A program made the translations under genes and the position numbers. The notes beneath the pieces are model-generated. The model was not told the origin of the DNA and did no database searches. It was given only the letters and a program-made list of their open reading frames with translations. Of a stretch of 64,000 nt of DNA, positions 50,450 through 59,293 are shown piece after piece. Positions within the stretch are counted from its first letter, which is position 1, and the number at the start of each line of letters is the position of its first letter. The stretch spans positions 1 through 64,000 of the forward strand of contig NZ_VNJJ01000002.1 in assembly GCF_007786475.1 (NCBI RefSeq), written 5' to 3'. This stretch comes from Cohnella terricola. GTDB lineage: Bacteria > Bacillota > Bacilli > Paenibacillales > Paenibacillaceae.

Positions 50450-52669
50450 ATGACAGACAATTGGATGCGAGACACTTACCGGAAACTCCATTTAGACTAT
50501 CACCAGCCGCCCTGGATGGGTAATGTGGCAGGCGCTTTTACAAAGGAAGAAGCGCAGAAACAGGTTGCCCTGTTCCAAAAGGCGAAGATCGAAGCGGTCA
50601 GTTTTTTTGCTTACGATCATTATGGGCAAGCGTTCTATCCCTCCCGAATCGCACCGATCCACCCCGGCTTAAAGGGAGATTATACGGGTCTGATGACCGA
50701 AGCCCTCAGAGAAGCGGGGCTCAGAGTAACTTTATACCTGGCCGCTCTTACTTCCGCGCACTTGCATGCTACGCATGAAGACTGGCTTGTAAGGACTGAG
50801 ACGAATCATGCGCCCAAAGGAGCCTGGCTTCAAGAGGAGGCATCGCATCTTTGCGTAAATTCGCCATTCGTTGATGAATTTATGGTTCCGCTAATTAAGG
50901 AAACCATCGAGCGGCATCAGCCGGATGCCGTCTGGATCGATGCCGGCGCTTGGATGATCGATACGCCCTGCTGGTGCGTCCACTGCCAAGAACGATATCG
51001 GGCGGATACCGGTCTGAACCTTCCGTCTTCGCCAGCGCCTAAGCCTAACGACGAACTGGCGGACGAATCGTGGTTAAAATGGCGGTTGTGGAAGAGAAGC
51101 CGAATTAATGTCTACATTAATAAGTTGGTTGCAGCTGTTAGGGAGGCTTCACCGAAAACGCTAATCGCCGACAATAATTTGGGTAAATATTTTACCGGAG
51201 TGCCGCAATGGAAGGAAGGCAAAGTTGAACGATGGCTCTCGCCTCAAGACTTCGGGGTTGATTACCTATCGTGCGATCCTGTCGCGATGGGCGGCAATCA
51301 TGAAGTGGTGCTCAGCAGAGAGGGCAGATACCAATCGACCATCGGATTGCCGTATGAATACATGAACGAACGGTTTCATGCGTGGGGCGAATGGCAGTGT
51401 CGACCTCTGCTCGATTGGAAACTGGAGGCGGCAACCATGATCTCCGTCGGAGCGCGGTGTGTATTTGCCGATCAACCTTACCCCAATGGCTTGGTCGAGC
51501 CTCGCGTATACGAAGATTTAAGGGAAGTGTACAGCTTTGTCGAGGAGCGGGAGCCGTTTGTCAAAGGAGCCGTCCCCGTACCCGATGTAGCGATTCTCGC
51601 CAGTCTGGGAGCAAACACGGTAGGACCTGCAGGCGGGGCATTATGGGGAAGAGTTTCGGCTTGGGCCGACATGGGCGAGCAACGAGTGGATCGAGTCGAC
51701 GGAGCGCATTTAATGTTCGTCGAGCTTGGTTTGCAGCATTTGATCTACGACGAGATCAATCTCAAGAAAGCGATGGATCGTCAACGTCTGATTGTCGTAC
51801 CAGATCAACTGCTGCTTGACGATGAGACGATCCATGCTTTGAAAGATTACGTAAAGAATGGCGGCCGGCTGCTTGTGACGGGTCGATCCGGGCTCTATCG
51901 CGCCGACGGAACGATTCGGGAATCGGATCCGCTAGCCGATGTGCTTGGACTGGAACGTACGGCTGAACAAGTGTCTCCTATTCATTACTTAAAAGCCGGT
52001 CATTCGCTAAGCGGAGGTTCCCCTTGGGCCGATATCCCCCTGCAAGCGTGGGGAGCCGCATCTGAGGTCAACCTTCAGGGCGCGGAGGTATTGGCGGACA
52101 GTTGGGGACCGGTGACGGATGTATGGAAAGACGGCGTGAAGTCTAAAGCGAACTGGCAGCATTATACGGTGTTCGGCGCGGCGCCGATTGGAGACGATCG
52201 CGAGGGCCCGGCTTTGACCCAACATCGTTACGGGTTAGGGACGGCTGTGTATTTGAACGTTGACCTGTTTGCACTGTATTACCAGGAAGGACATCGCTTG
52301 ATTCGTCAATGGATATTGGCCATTGTCGATCGGCTGTATGCGGACGAGCAGCGCAAGGTAGCCGTACAGAAGCCGCTGCATGTGGAAGTGTCCTTAATGG
52401 AGCAACCGCACCTTGATCGGCAGATCGTACATCTTACGAACTTCTTCTCGCAGAAAAGGCCCGGCAATACGGTTCATAATGAAGAAATTCTTCCCGTGAA
52501 CAACATAAAAGTTTCCTTAACCTTAGGCAACCGTCAAGTCGAACGCGTAACGCTTGAACCAGAAGGACTCGAACTCAGTTATAAACAAAAGGATGGTTCG
52601 ATCGATATCGTGGTTCCTCAGCTTGATATACACGCCATGCTGTGCGTTCAACTGTCAAAGGAAGAGTAA
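50450..52669 (+). CDS. Predicted glycoside hydrolase (GHL6/beta-galactosidase-trimerisation architecture)
   Basis: 739 aa, no signal peptide. N-terminal TIM-barrel-like region (about 10-370) with conserved-looking AVSFFAYDHYGQAFYPSRI, acidic WIDAGAWMIDTPCWCVHC (Asp and a Cys cluster) and LPYEYMNERFHAWG; a middle domain like the beta-galactosidase trimerisation fold (about 385-480: RLIVVPDQLLLDDETI, YVKNGGRLLVTG); and a C-terminal beta domain. GH151 alpha-L-fucosidases have a similar plan, so fucosidase activity is a possibility, not a conclusion. ATG after AGGGGGAAGAAG. Paralogue of the gene at 52760-54778, which converges on it. Confidence 0.8.
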   Translation: MTDNWMRDTYRKLHLDYHQPPWMGNVAGAFTKEEAQKQVALFQKAKIEAVSFFAYDHYGQAFYPSRIAPIHPGLKGDYTGLMTEALREAGLRVTLYLAALTSAHLHATHEDWLVRTETNHAPKGAWLQEEASHLCVNSPFVDEFMVPLIKETIERHQPDAVWIDAGAWMIDTPCWCVHCQERYRADTGLNLPSSPAPKPNDELADESWLKWRLWKRSRINVYINKLVAAVREASPKTLIADNNLGKYFTGVPQWKEGKVERWLSPQDFGVDYLSCDPVAMGGNHEVVLSREGRYQSTIGLPYEYMNERFHAWGEWQCRPLLDWKLEAATMISVGARCVFADQPYPNGLVEPRVYEDLREVYSFVEEREPFVKGAVPVPDVAILASLGANTVGPAGGALWGRVSAWADMGEQRVDRVDGAHLMFVELGLQHLIYDEINLKKAMDRQRLIVVPDQLLLDDETIHALKDYVKNGGRLLVTGRSGLYRADGTIRESDPLADVLGLERTAEQVSPIHYLKAGHSLSGGSPWADIPLQAWGAASEVNLQGAEVLADSWGPVTDVWKDGVKSKANWQHYTVFGAAPIGDDREGPALTQHRYGLGTAVYLNVDLFALYYQEGHRLIRQWILAIVDRLYADEQRKVAVQKPLHVEVSLMEQPHLDRQIVHLTNFFSQKRPGNTVHNEEILPVNNIKVSLTLGNRQVERVTLEPEGLELSYKQKDGSIDIVVPQLDIHAMLCVQLSKEE

Positions 52670-52694
52670 ATAACCTATAACGAATGAATCGAGA

Positions 52695-52730
52695 ACGAAT
52701 AAGCCATCCCTGCCGGGATGGCTCGTTTTC
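52695..52730. terminator. Bidirectional terminator
   Basis: Stem AGCCATCCC/GGGATGGCT with loop TGCC and flanking ACGA/TCGT, between the two convergent hydrolase genes. Confidence 0.75.
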
Positions 52731-52759
52731 GTAGTCGATTCGAAGGATGCAAAGTCGAT

Positions 52760-54778
52760 TTATTTGAACGCGATCGTCGAATGAATGTGTACGCTCGGCA
52801 CGATGAGCTCGATGCCGTGTTCCAGCCGACGGAACGGGAGCGATACGTTCTCTGGCAGCAGCGTCGCCTCTTGTACGGAATCATCGAAGTATTGTACGAC
52901 GATGTCGTGGATAGGCCAGATCCGTTCAATCGGATCATACGACGAAGCGCTGCGGCTGCCAGTATGGTTATTCTGAAAGTTGATCAAGTGCAGGTAGGTT
53001 GTGTCGTCGCTGCGCATGAGATTCGCTTCCATATGAGTCGGCGCATCGACTCGGAACGGTTTGCTCAGATCGTATTTATCGAGCAAAGCGTCCACGATGG
53101 ATCGAATCCAGTAGTGATTGGTGTTCCAATAAGTAGAGAACACAGGCGCCGCGATATAGATGGCTTTCCCTTGTCCGTAATCATTAACGGAGATGGAAGG
53201 GAATGCGCTGACGTTGCCTGCCGGCGGGATCCGGTAACGGAACGCGCGGTTGGGCGCCGGAACGGTAAGCGGCCACTGAATCCAGCTCAAAGGCTGGGCT
53301 GTCGACGCCCGGACTTTGAGGAACGGAGCTTCCAACAGCTGCGGGATTGCCGTGATGCCTTTCCACAACGATTCATTTTCCGTAAAGTAGCCGAATTCAT
53401 AGGGAGACCTGTCCAAATAGTCCACGCCCAGAACGTCTGCAAGTTCAAAGCGCTTGGAGGTTCTGTTTAGGGACGCTTCCCCGGCCGCCAGCAGCACACC
53501 GCCCGCCTTGACGAACGCGCGGATTCTGGACAAGGATTCGTCCGAGAGGCTTACCGTTTCCGGCAAGATGACAACCCGGTACGCGGATAGATCGGGGAAA
53601 GCGTCGTTGTAGAACATATCGTATTGATGGTGCCCTTCGATAAGCACTTTGGATGCGCCGAGCATGGCGGCATCTCCCGAGTCCCAATACCAACTGGATG
53701 TGTTGTTGGAAATTACGGCGATATGAGGTACGCTTCTCGTTCCGATACAAAAAGTTTCGCGTTCCTTCACGAAGTGGAACGCCTCACCGATAACGTCGTA
53801 CACGCCGCTCTGCAGCCGCCCGTTTGGCAGCACCTGATCGCCGATGTTGATGATGCCTCCGTTCGCCAGAATAGAAGCAAATTCATACTTCAATTGCTCC
53901 GGCGTTTTGCAGGACATCATCCCCCAGTCTTCGGTGAACCGAACCGTCATGATTTGCACGGGTACATCCAGGTTCCGGGTGTAGCGGGCTTTGATCGAAT
54001 GGCAAAGATAACTTCCGGATGCCGGCTGAGATTCCCAAAGGCCGTAATCGCTTGTCGCGTTAATGGCATCTGACTCGCCCATTTTCCAAGCTCCGTTGCA
54101 GTTGACCATGACATGAGGCCGAATGCTTTTGATCAAGTCGTACAGTTCCTGCATGCAGCGCTCGGCCGAATTTCGGGCGAAGTCATGAACGATCTTCGGG
54201 TTGTCCCTATACAACTCAACCGTTAATTCCAAGCCGTTCTCTTCTTTGAACTTTTTCTTGCAATAAGGGCAGAAGCAACGATGCCCATCGATATATGGAA
54301 TATCGAATAGCCATCCGTCCATATCGTAGCTGTTCATGATTTCCAGCACTTGCGGAATGACCAATTCCTCGCGGTAAGGGCTGTTCAAGCAAGGAAGTTC
54401 CCATACCGTGCCTGCCGATCCCCGAACTTGTCCGTCTTCGTTGATCTGGTACCAGTCCGGGTTTTGCTGAACGGCGTATGCGTCCGTGCCAAGGGAATAA
54501 TAAGCGATGACTTTAATACCCGAACGGTGAGCCTCTTGCAGCACCTCGCCGAAAAAATCGCCCTCCAGCCCGGAATGTTTATGCCCGACTTTCGTCGGAT
54601 AGTAGGCGTTGCCGAAGTGACATTTCGTAAAGACGCCAATGACATTCACGTCTGCCCGCACAAATTCTGCGACAAAGGACTTGGCGTCGAACTCATTAAT
54701 CGCATCCGTTGGAAATTCGGGCATATGAAAATCTACATGAACCTGACGGATATGTTCCTTAAACCATTCTTGTCTCAT
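52760..54778 (-). CDS. Predicted glycoside hydrolase, paralogue of the previous one
   Basis: 672 aa, no signal peptide, same order of domains. Barrel landmarks: NVIGVFTKCHFGNAYYPTKV, IKVIAYYSLG, MDGWLFDIPYIDGHRCFCPYC (Asp and Cys cluster aligned with WIDAG and CWCVHC of the other copy). The trimerisation-like domain has VVILPETVSLSDESLSRI and AFVKAGGVLLAAGEASL. ATG at 54778 has GGAGGAG 6 bases upstream; a TTG 15 bases earlier is the ribosome site itself. It follows the AraC regulator on the same strand. Overall identity to the paralogue looks low, so substrate linkages may differ. Confidence 0.8.
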   Translation of the reverse strand: MRQEWFKEHIRQVHVDFHMPEFPTDAINEFDAKSFVAEFVRADVNVIGVFTKCHFGNAYYPTKVGHKHSGLEGDFFGEVLQEAHRSGIKVIAYYSLGTDAYAVQQNPDWYQINEDGQVRGSAGTVWELPCLNSPYREELVIPQVLEIMNSYDMDGWLFDIPYIDGHRCFCPYCKKKFKEENGLELTVELYRDNPKIVHDFARNSAERCMQELYDLIKSIRPHVMVNCNGAWKMGESDAINATSDYGLWESQPASGSYLCHSIKARYTRNLDVPVQIMTVRFTEDWGMMSCKTPEQLKYEFASILANGGIINIGDQVLPNGRLQSGVYDVIGEAFHFVKERETFCIGTRSVPHIAVISNNTSSWYWDSGDAAMLGASKVLIEGHHQYDMFYNDAFPDLSAYRVVILPETVSLSDESLSRIRAFVKAGGVLLAAGEASLNRTSKRFELADVLGVDYLDRSPYEFGYFTENESLWKGITAIPQLLEAPFLKVRASTAQPLSWIQWPLTVPAPNRAFRYRIPPAGNVSAFPSISVNDYGQGKAIYIAAPVFSTYWNTNHYWIRSIVDALLDKYDLSKPFRVDAPTHMEANLMRSDDTTYLHLINFQNNHTGSRSASSYDPIERIWPIHDIVVQYFDDSVQEATLLPENVSLPFRRLEHGIELIVPSVHIHSTIAFK

Positions 54779-54873
54779 CGTATACTCCTCCAACCTCGCT
54801 ATTTAGTTGAGATTGTAGCAGAATGGGAGCGAACCGTCTTTGGAGAATCGTCCATCAGTTGTACGATTCTATC

Positions 54874-55767
54874 CTAATCTTGAATGTACCGGTTACGTAT
54901 TCGATGTCGGTAAGCGGTTGGCGATTCGCCGAAGCGGGCTCGAAATAACCTGGAAAAATAGTGAATGGAGCCGAACCCAAGCTCTTCCGCTACGGCCGAT
55001 ATCAAGTCGTTCGTTTCCCTTATCCGCTTGCGGGCCCGTTCCAGCTTGCACTGCAAAGCGTAAGCATGAGGTCCCATACCGGTCACTTGCACAAACAACC
55101 GATGGAGGAACGATGTACTGACTCCGACCTGGTCGGCCCACTCCCGAACCGACAGATTGGACATGGGTGAATTCTCCATTTGGGCCATGATCTTGAGTAC
55201 TCTTTGGTCCCTTACGGGCAACGGTTGTCGGATCGCTTGAGCCAACCCTGCCGCGAATAACTCGAAAGAAGCGCGCCGATCCAGCAAGGTTTCTTCGTCT
55301 TGTTGGTCCATCGTATCGATGATATAGAGAAAAGACTGCATCCATCTCGTATAGTGCGGTGCATGGACTTTGGCGGGAAGCTGCGGTCCGCCTTGGAAGA
55401 TAATTGAAGTCGAGCATTCCGACTGAGACAATTCATCTCCCTTGAAGCTAAACAAAGACATATCCCCCGGATGGGATCTAGAGCCCGTCCAATCGAAATA
55501 GACCGAAGCGTGGGTCATCGGATCCGACGGGTTCGCATGGAACGTATGCGAGACCCCCGGCGGGATATAAAAGAGCTCGTCGCCGGCGCAAGAATAATGG
55601 TTTTGCCCAATCGTGATCGTACCCGTTCCATTGACGATATAAAGAAAAGTATGAACGAACGACCTTCGAGGACTGACTCGTTCATTCGGATGAAAAGGGT
55701 AATAATCGGCGCGGTAAATGACCGGACATATATCCGAAAGTCGGATATTCGTTCCTGAATCCCTCAA
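54874..55767 (-). CDS. AraC-family regulator with cupin sensor
   Basis: 297 aa. N-terminal cupin-like ligand domain (about 35-110: TFLYIVNGTGTITIGQNHYS, GDELFYIPPGVSHTFHA) and C-terminal HTH pair (about 200-295: VREWADQVGVSTSFLHRLFVQVTG and ISAVAEELGFGSIHYFSRLF). TTG start with GAGGG 6 bases upstream. It stands upstream of the second hydrolase and divergent from the sensor kinase, so it probably activates hydrolase expression in response to a sugar. Confidence 0.9.
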   Translation of the reverse strand: MRDSGTNIRLSDICPVIYRADYYPFHPNERVSPRRSFVHTFLYIVNGTGTITIGQNHYSCAGDELFYIPPGVSHTFHANPSDPMTHASVYFDWTGSRSHPGDMSLFSFKGDELSQSECSTSIIFQGGPQLPAKVHAPHYTRWMQSFLYIIDTMDQQDEETLLDRRASFELFAAGLAQAIRQPLPVRDQRVLKIMAQMENSPMSNLSVREWADQVGVSTSFLHRLFVQVTGMGPHAYALQCKLERARKRIRETNDLISAVAEELGFGSIHYFSRLFRARFGESPTAYRHRIRNRYIQD

Positions 55768-55787
55768 GGCGATCCCTCGCTTTTCGT

Positions 55788-55802
55788 TTGTAAACGGTTT
55801 AT
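55788..55802. promoter_or_regulatory. Candidate cre site, 14/15
   Basis: TTGTAAACGGTTTAT lacks only the conserved C. Between the AraC gene and the sensor kinase, it could control both. Confidence 0.42.
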
Positions 55803-55881
55803 AGTTGCTTATGTTCCACTATACGAGAACAACATGACCTAAATCCAGCATACTGAATATCACCCTGGGAGGCAGTTCATA

Positions 55882-57645
55882 ATGAACATCAATCCGTATC
55901 GGAAATCAACGTCGAGACCGTTGAAATTGCGAACCAAGTTCCTCCTCTCGTATTTGCTCGTCATCTTCGTGACCGTTGTAACGGTAACCGCCGCCAATTA
56001 TCGAATTTCGGCCAATGCCATGAAGAACAACACTTCCGCATACTCCAATTATTTGACCGGTCAGGTCAGCATCAACTTTGATTCCAAGATCAGCGCGATC
56101 GAGGACTTCGTTTTTTTTCAGTACCAGCATTCGGATATCGGCAACGCGCTTGCGAGGCCAGGCTACGACTTCGTCAAGCAATCCGGGATCCGCAATTTTT
56201 TATTTGATATGCTGTACTCCCAGCAATATTTCACCTTTGTGGCGGTGACGGAAGCCGACGGACGCCTGTTCAGTTCAGCTCGGGACGAGTCGCTGTTCAA
56301 TTTGGACGATGTCCTGGAGCAATCGAGGCGGAACGCGGAGCTGATGAAGAAGATGTGGGGCAAAGTGCTCTGGGTAGCCGGAGATGACAAGCAAGTGTAT
56401 ATGGAGAGAGCCATCTACGACTCCAATACGACAGAATATCTAGGCAATTTGATTATCGGCGTCGATCTAAATTACGTCACCAGCCTGTTCTCCGGCATTC
56501 AGGAAATCTCCAACGGACAGCTAATCTTGCTCAACTCGGACAACGAGCTGATTGGGCCACCGAGCGATCTCTACGCTCCCCTTAAATCATTGATTTCCGG
56601 CATCGGCAGCGACGGAACGATTGAGAAAACGGTGAAACTGAACGGGGAGAACTATTTATCCTCTATCGTCACCTTTGGAGAAGCCAAATGGAAGCTTGCG
56701 CATGTCGTTCCAATCAAGGAACTTACCAAGGTGGCCGTGCCGATGAAGATTTGGATGGCGATCACTTGCCTGACGGCGCTGGGCATCGCGTTTGCCTTTG
56801 CCTTTTATTTGTCCAACAGCATTACAGCCGGACTCAAGGTGTTGATGCAGCATCTCAAACGATTCGGGGAAGGCAATTTCTCGGTCCGCATCGCGCACAA
56901 GAGCCGGGACGAGATCGGCGTGCTCGCGGAGAAATTCAACCAGATGTCGGATCGGATCTACGAGGAGCAGATCTTGAAGCAGGAGGCGGAATATCGCGCT
57001 TTGCAATCCGAGTACAGCGCCCTCCACTCCCAGATGAACCCCCATTTCCTATACAACACGCTTGAATGCATCAACAGCGTGGCGAAGCTGCGGGGGGAAG
57101 AAGAGATCAGCGAGCTCGTCTGTCTTCTGGGCGATCTGCTCAAGGAAAGCTTGAGCTTAAAGGACGAACGGATTCCTCTCTCGTCCGAGCTCTCTTACGT
57201 CGGCAAGTATTTGGACATCCTTAAGAAAATCTACGGGGAACGTATCGAGACCCGCTTCCGAATCGATTCTTCCGTTCGTGATTGCCTAATTCCTAAATTT
57301 ATCATCCAGCCCATTGTTGAGAACGCTGTCATTCACGGGATTGAAAAAAAACCGGGAAAAGGGCTGATCGAGATCGATTGCGTTCAGGAAGACGCTTGTC
57401 TTCTCATCCGCGTGCGGGATAACGGCCTAGGCATGGACGAACGTCAGCTTCGGCAGTTGTTGGAAAGCGATCGCGGTCATTCAGGTACCGGATCGCGAAC
57501 CCGGGTCGGCATTTACAATGTCAACCGTCGAATCAAGCTGATGTACGGAGTAGATTACGGCGTACGGCTGGCCAGCGAGCCAGGAGTATCGACCGAAGTT
57601 ACGATCACTTTGCCTTGGAAATCGGAGGAGAAAAATTATGTATAA
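55882..57645 (+). CDS. YesM-like sensor histidine kinase
   Basis: 587 aa. TM helix at about 20-40, Cache-like extracytoplasmic sensor (about 45-280), second TM (about 285-310), HAMP, then the kinase: HSQMNPHFLYNTLECINSVA with the phosphoacceptor His, and HATPase motifs PKFIIQPIVENAVIHGIEKK, RVRDNGLGMD and RVGIYNVNRRIKLMYG. ATG with GGGAGG 9 bases upstream. Overlaps the response regulator by 8 bases. It likely senses the saccharide handled by the nearby hydrolases and transporter. Confidence 0.92.
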   Translation: MNINPYRKSTSRPLKLRTKFLLSYLLVIFVTVVTVTAANYRISANAMKNNTSAYSNYLTGQVSINFDSKISAIEDFVFFQYQHSDIGNALARPGYDFVKQSGIRNFLFDMLYSQQYFTFVAVTEADGRLFSSARDESLFNLDDVLEQSRRNAELMKKMWGKVLWVAGDDKQVYMERAIYDSNTTEYLGNLIIGVDLNYVTSLFSGIQEISNGQLILLNSDNELIGPPSDLYAPLKSLISGIGSDGTIEKTVKLNGENYLSSIVTFGEAKWKLAHVVPIKELTKVAVPMKIWMAITCLTALGIAFAFAFYLSNSITAGLKVLMQHLKRFGEGNFSVRIAHKSRDEIGVLAEKFNQMSDRIYEEQILKQEAEYRALQSEYSALHSQMNPHFLYNTLECINSVAKLRGEEEISELVCLLGDLLKESLSLKDERIPLSSELSYVGKYLDILKKIYGERIETRFRIDSSVRDCLIPKFIIQPIVENAVIHGIEKKPGKGLIEIDCVQEDACLLIRVRDNGLGMDERQLRQLLESDRGHSGTGSRTRVGIYNVNRRIKLMYGVDYGVRLASEPGVSTEVTITLPWKSEEKNYV

Positions 57646-59191
57646 AGTCGTCGTGATCGACGATCAGCCATTTGTCCGCGATGCGCTTGTCCGCACCGTC
57701 AATTGGGAACGTCTTCAATGCTGCGTAGTCGCGACGGCATCGGATGGCGATGAGGGAAAACGCGTCATTATGGAGCACCGCCCCGACCTTGTCATTTCCG
57801 ACATCCGCCTGCCGGGAGCAGATGGGATCGAATTGTCCGAATTCATCCGCAAACGGCTACCGGACAATCAAATCATTCTGATAACGGGCTACCAGGATTT
57901 TGAGTACGCACGGCGAGCGCTCAAGCTTGGCGTCATCGATTTTATCGTGAAGCCGATCAAAAACGCCGAGCTCGAGGAAGCCATTCGCAAAGCCGTTCAA
58001 GCTATCCGCATCAGCCGCGAGAAGGAGAAGACGCTGCCAGGCTACGAAGGTCACTTGTTCCTGTCCGCTCTGCGTGGCGAGGCGAACGGGACAGAGGAAT
58101 TCCGGGAACATCTGCGGATTCGCGGCTTCGAAGGCCACCCCAAGCTTCTGCTGCTGGGAAGGCGCAAAGAAGAAGTTGAGACGGAACCGTTCAGCCTGCT
58201 TGACTATGTGAAAGATTCGCCTCTGCTAGGGAGCGGACGGTTCCTTGTTCTCGAGACTCATTACGAGGGATGCCAGGCGCTGCTCGCCATTGCAAGTTCG
58301 AAGTCTGCATCCGATCCGTCATCATGGACATCGTTAAAACGGACGATCCATGAAGGGCTGCGGGACAAGCTAGGGGTCGCCTTTTCCTTGGCGGCCAGCC
58401 CGATGTTTACGGACCTCGGAGACTTGCCCGACATGAATTCGGCCGCAATGGCCGCTCTCCAGAGCCTGTTTTTCAAGCCCGCCGAGACGCTCGCTATTGC
58501 CACCCCTGTTTGGCATGAGCCCCGAACCGTCCTCCATGAATCTTTTCTTCGAGAAATCGATGCGTGGTTGGAGACCGCCGACGACGACGATTCCTTGTCT
58601 CTGGACGGATTAAGCCGACTGCTCGAACAAGTGGAGCGGCATGCGGACGGCGATATCCAATTGGCGATTGCATGGCTGACGGAAATATTTCTGTCCCTCG
58701 TGCGGTACGGCATCAAGTCCGATCGAACCGGCACGGAGACGCCTATGGAGGATGATGTGCAGTCGAGTCTCAAGCAAATCGCCCGCCTGCGGGACATGGC
58801 CGAGGGGCGAGCGCTTCTGGAGGGGGTTGTTCGCCAGTTCAACGACAAATCGCGGCAAGCCGCCTCCGGCTACTCGCTCATCGTCCGGAGCGTTCTATCC
58901 CAAATCCAAACGCAATACGCGGAAAATATGACGTTGACGGACCTGGCGGAGCGATATCGGATCAGTTCGGCTTATCTCAGCCGGCTGCTTAAAAAAGAAA
59001 CGGGCCATAACTTCGTCGATCTGCTGACAAAGGCGAGAATCCAGGCCGCCAAAAAGTGGCTGGCCGATCCCGCCATATCCGTGCAGCAGGTTGCTTCTCT
59101 GGTCGGCTACGGCGATTACTCGTATTTCTATCAAGTATTCAAAAAGTATGAGGGCATCTCCCCTTCCGAAGTGAAGAAAAAACCCCGGTAA
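57638..59191 (+). CDS. YesN-like response regulator, AraC output domain
   Basis: 517 aa, the long YesN form. Receiver (1-125: VVIDDQPFVRDAL, DLVISDIRLPGADG with the phosphoacceptor Asp, DFIVKPIKNAEL), a long middle region (about 130-405) of unknown function, and an AraC HTH pair at the end (about 415-510: LTDLAERYRISSAYLSRLLKKETG and VQQVASLVGYGDYSYFYQVFKKY). ATG has GGAGGAG 7 bases upstream. Expected to switch on the binding protein and permeases that follow. Confidence 0.93.
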   Translation: MYKVVVIDDQPFVRDALVRTVNWERLQCCVVATASDGDEGKRVIMEHRPDLVISDIRLPGADGIELSEFIRKRLPDNQIILITGYQDFEYARRALKLGVIDFIVKPIKNAELEEAIRKAVQAIRISREKEKTLPGYEGHLFLSALRGEANGTEEFREHLRIRGFEGHPKLLLLGRRKEEVETEPFSLLDYVKDSPLLGSGRFLVLETHYEGCQALLAIASSKSASDPSSWTSLKRTIHEGLRDKLGVAFSLAASPMFTDLGDLPDMNSAAMAALQSLFFKPAETLAIATPVWHEPRTVLHESFLREIDAWLETADDDDSLSLDGLSRLLEQVERHADGDIQLAIAWLTEIFLSLVRYGIKSDRTGTETPMEDDVQSSLKQIARLRDMAEGRALLEGVVRQFNDKSRQAASGYSLIVRSVLSQIQTQYAENMTLTDLAERYRISSAYLSRLLKKETGHNFVDLLTKARIQAAKKWLADPAISVQQVASLVGYGDYSYFYQVFKKYEGISPSEVKKKPR

Positions 59192-59260
59192 GGTCAAAAT
59201 ACCTCTATTATTGTCAAATTTGCGATATGGTTCGCGAAGCTGCGATCTTCTAAAGTATTA

Positions 59261-59275
59261 ATGTAAGCGCTCTTA
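59261..59275. promoter_or_regulatory. Candidate cre site, 14/15
   Basis: ATGTAAGCGCTCTTA lacks only the conserved C and lies 19-33 bases before the solute-binding-protein start, where CcpA would block transcription. Confidence 0.42.
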
Positions 59276-59293
59276 ACACAGGAGGGATAAGCA

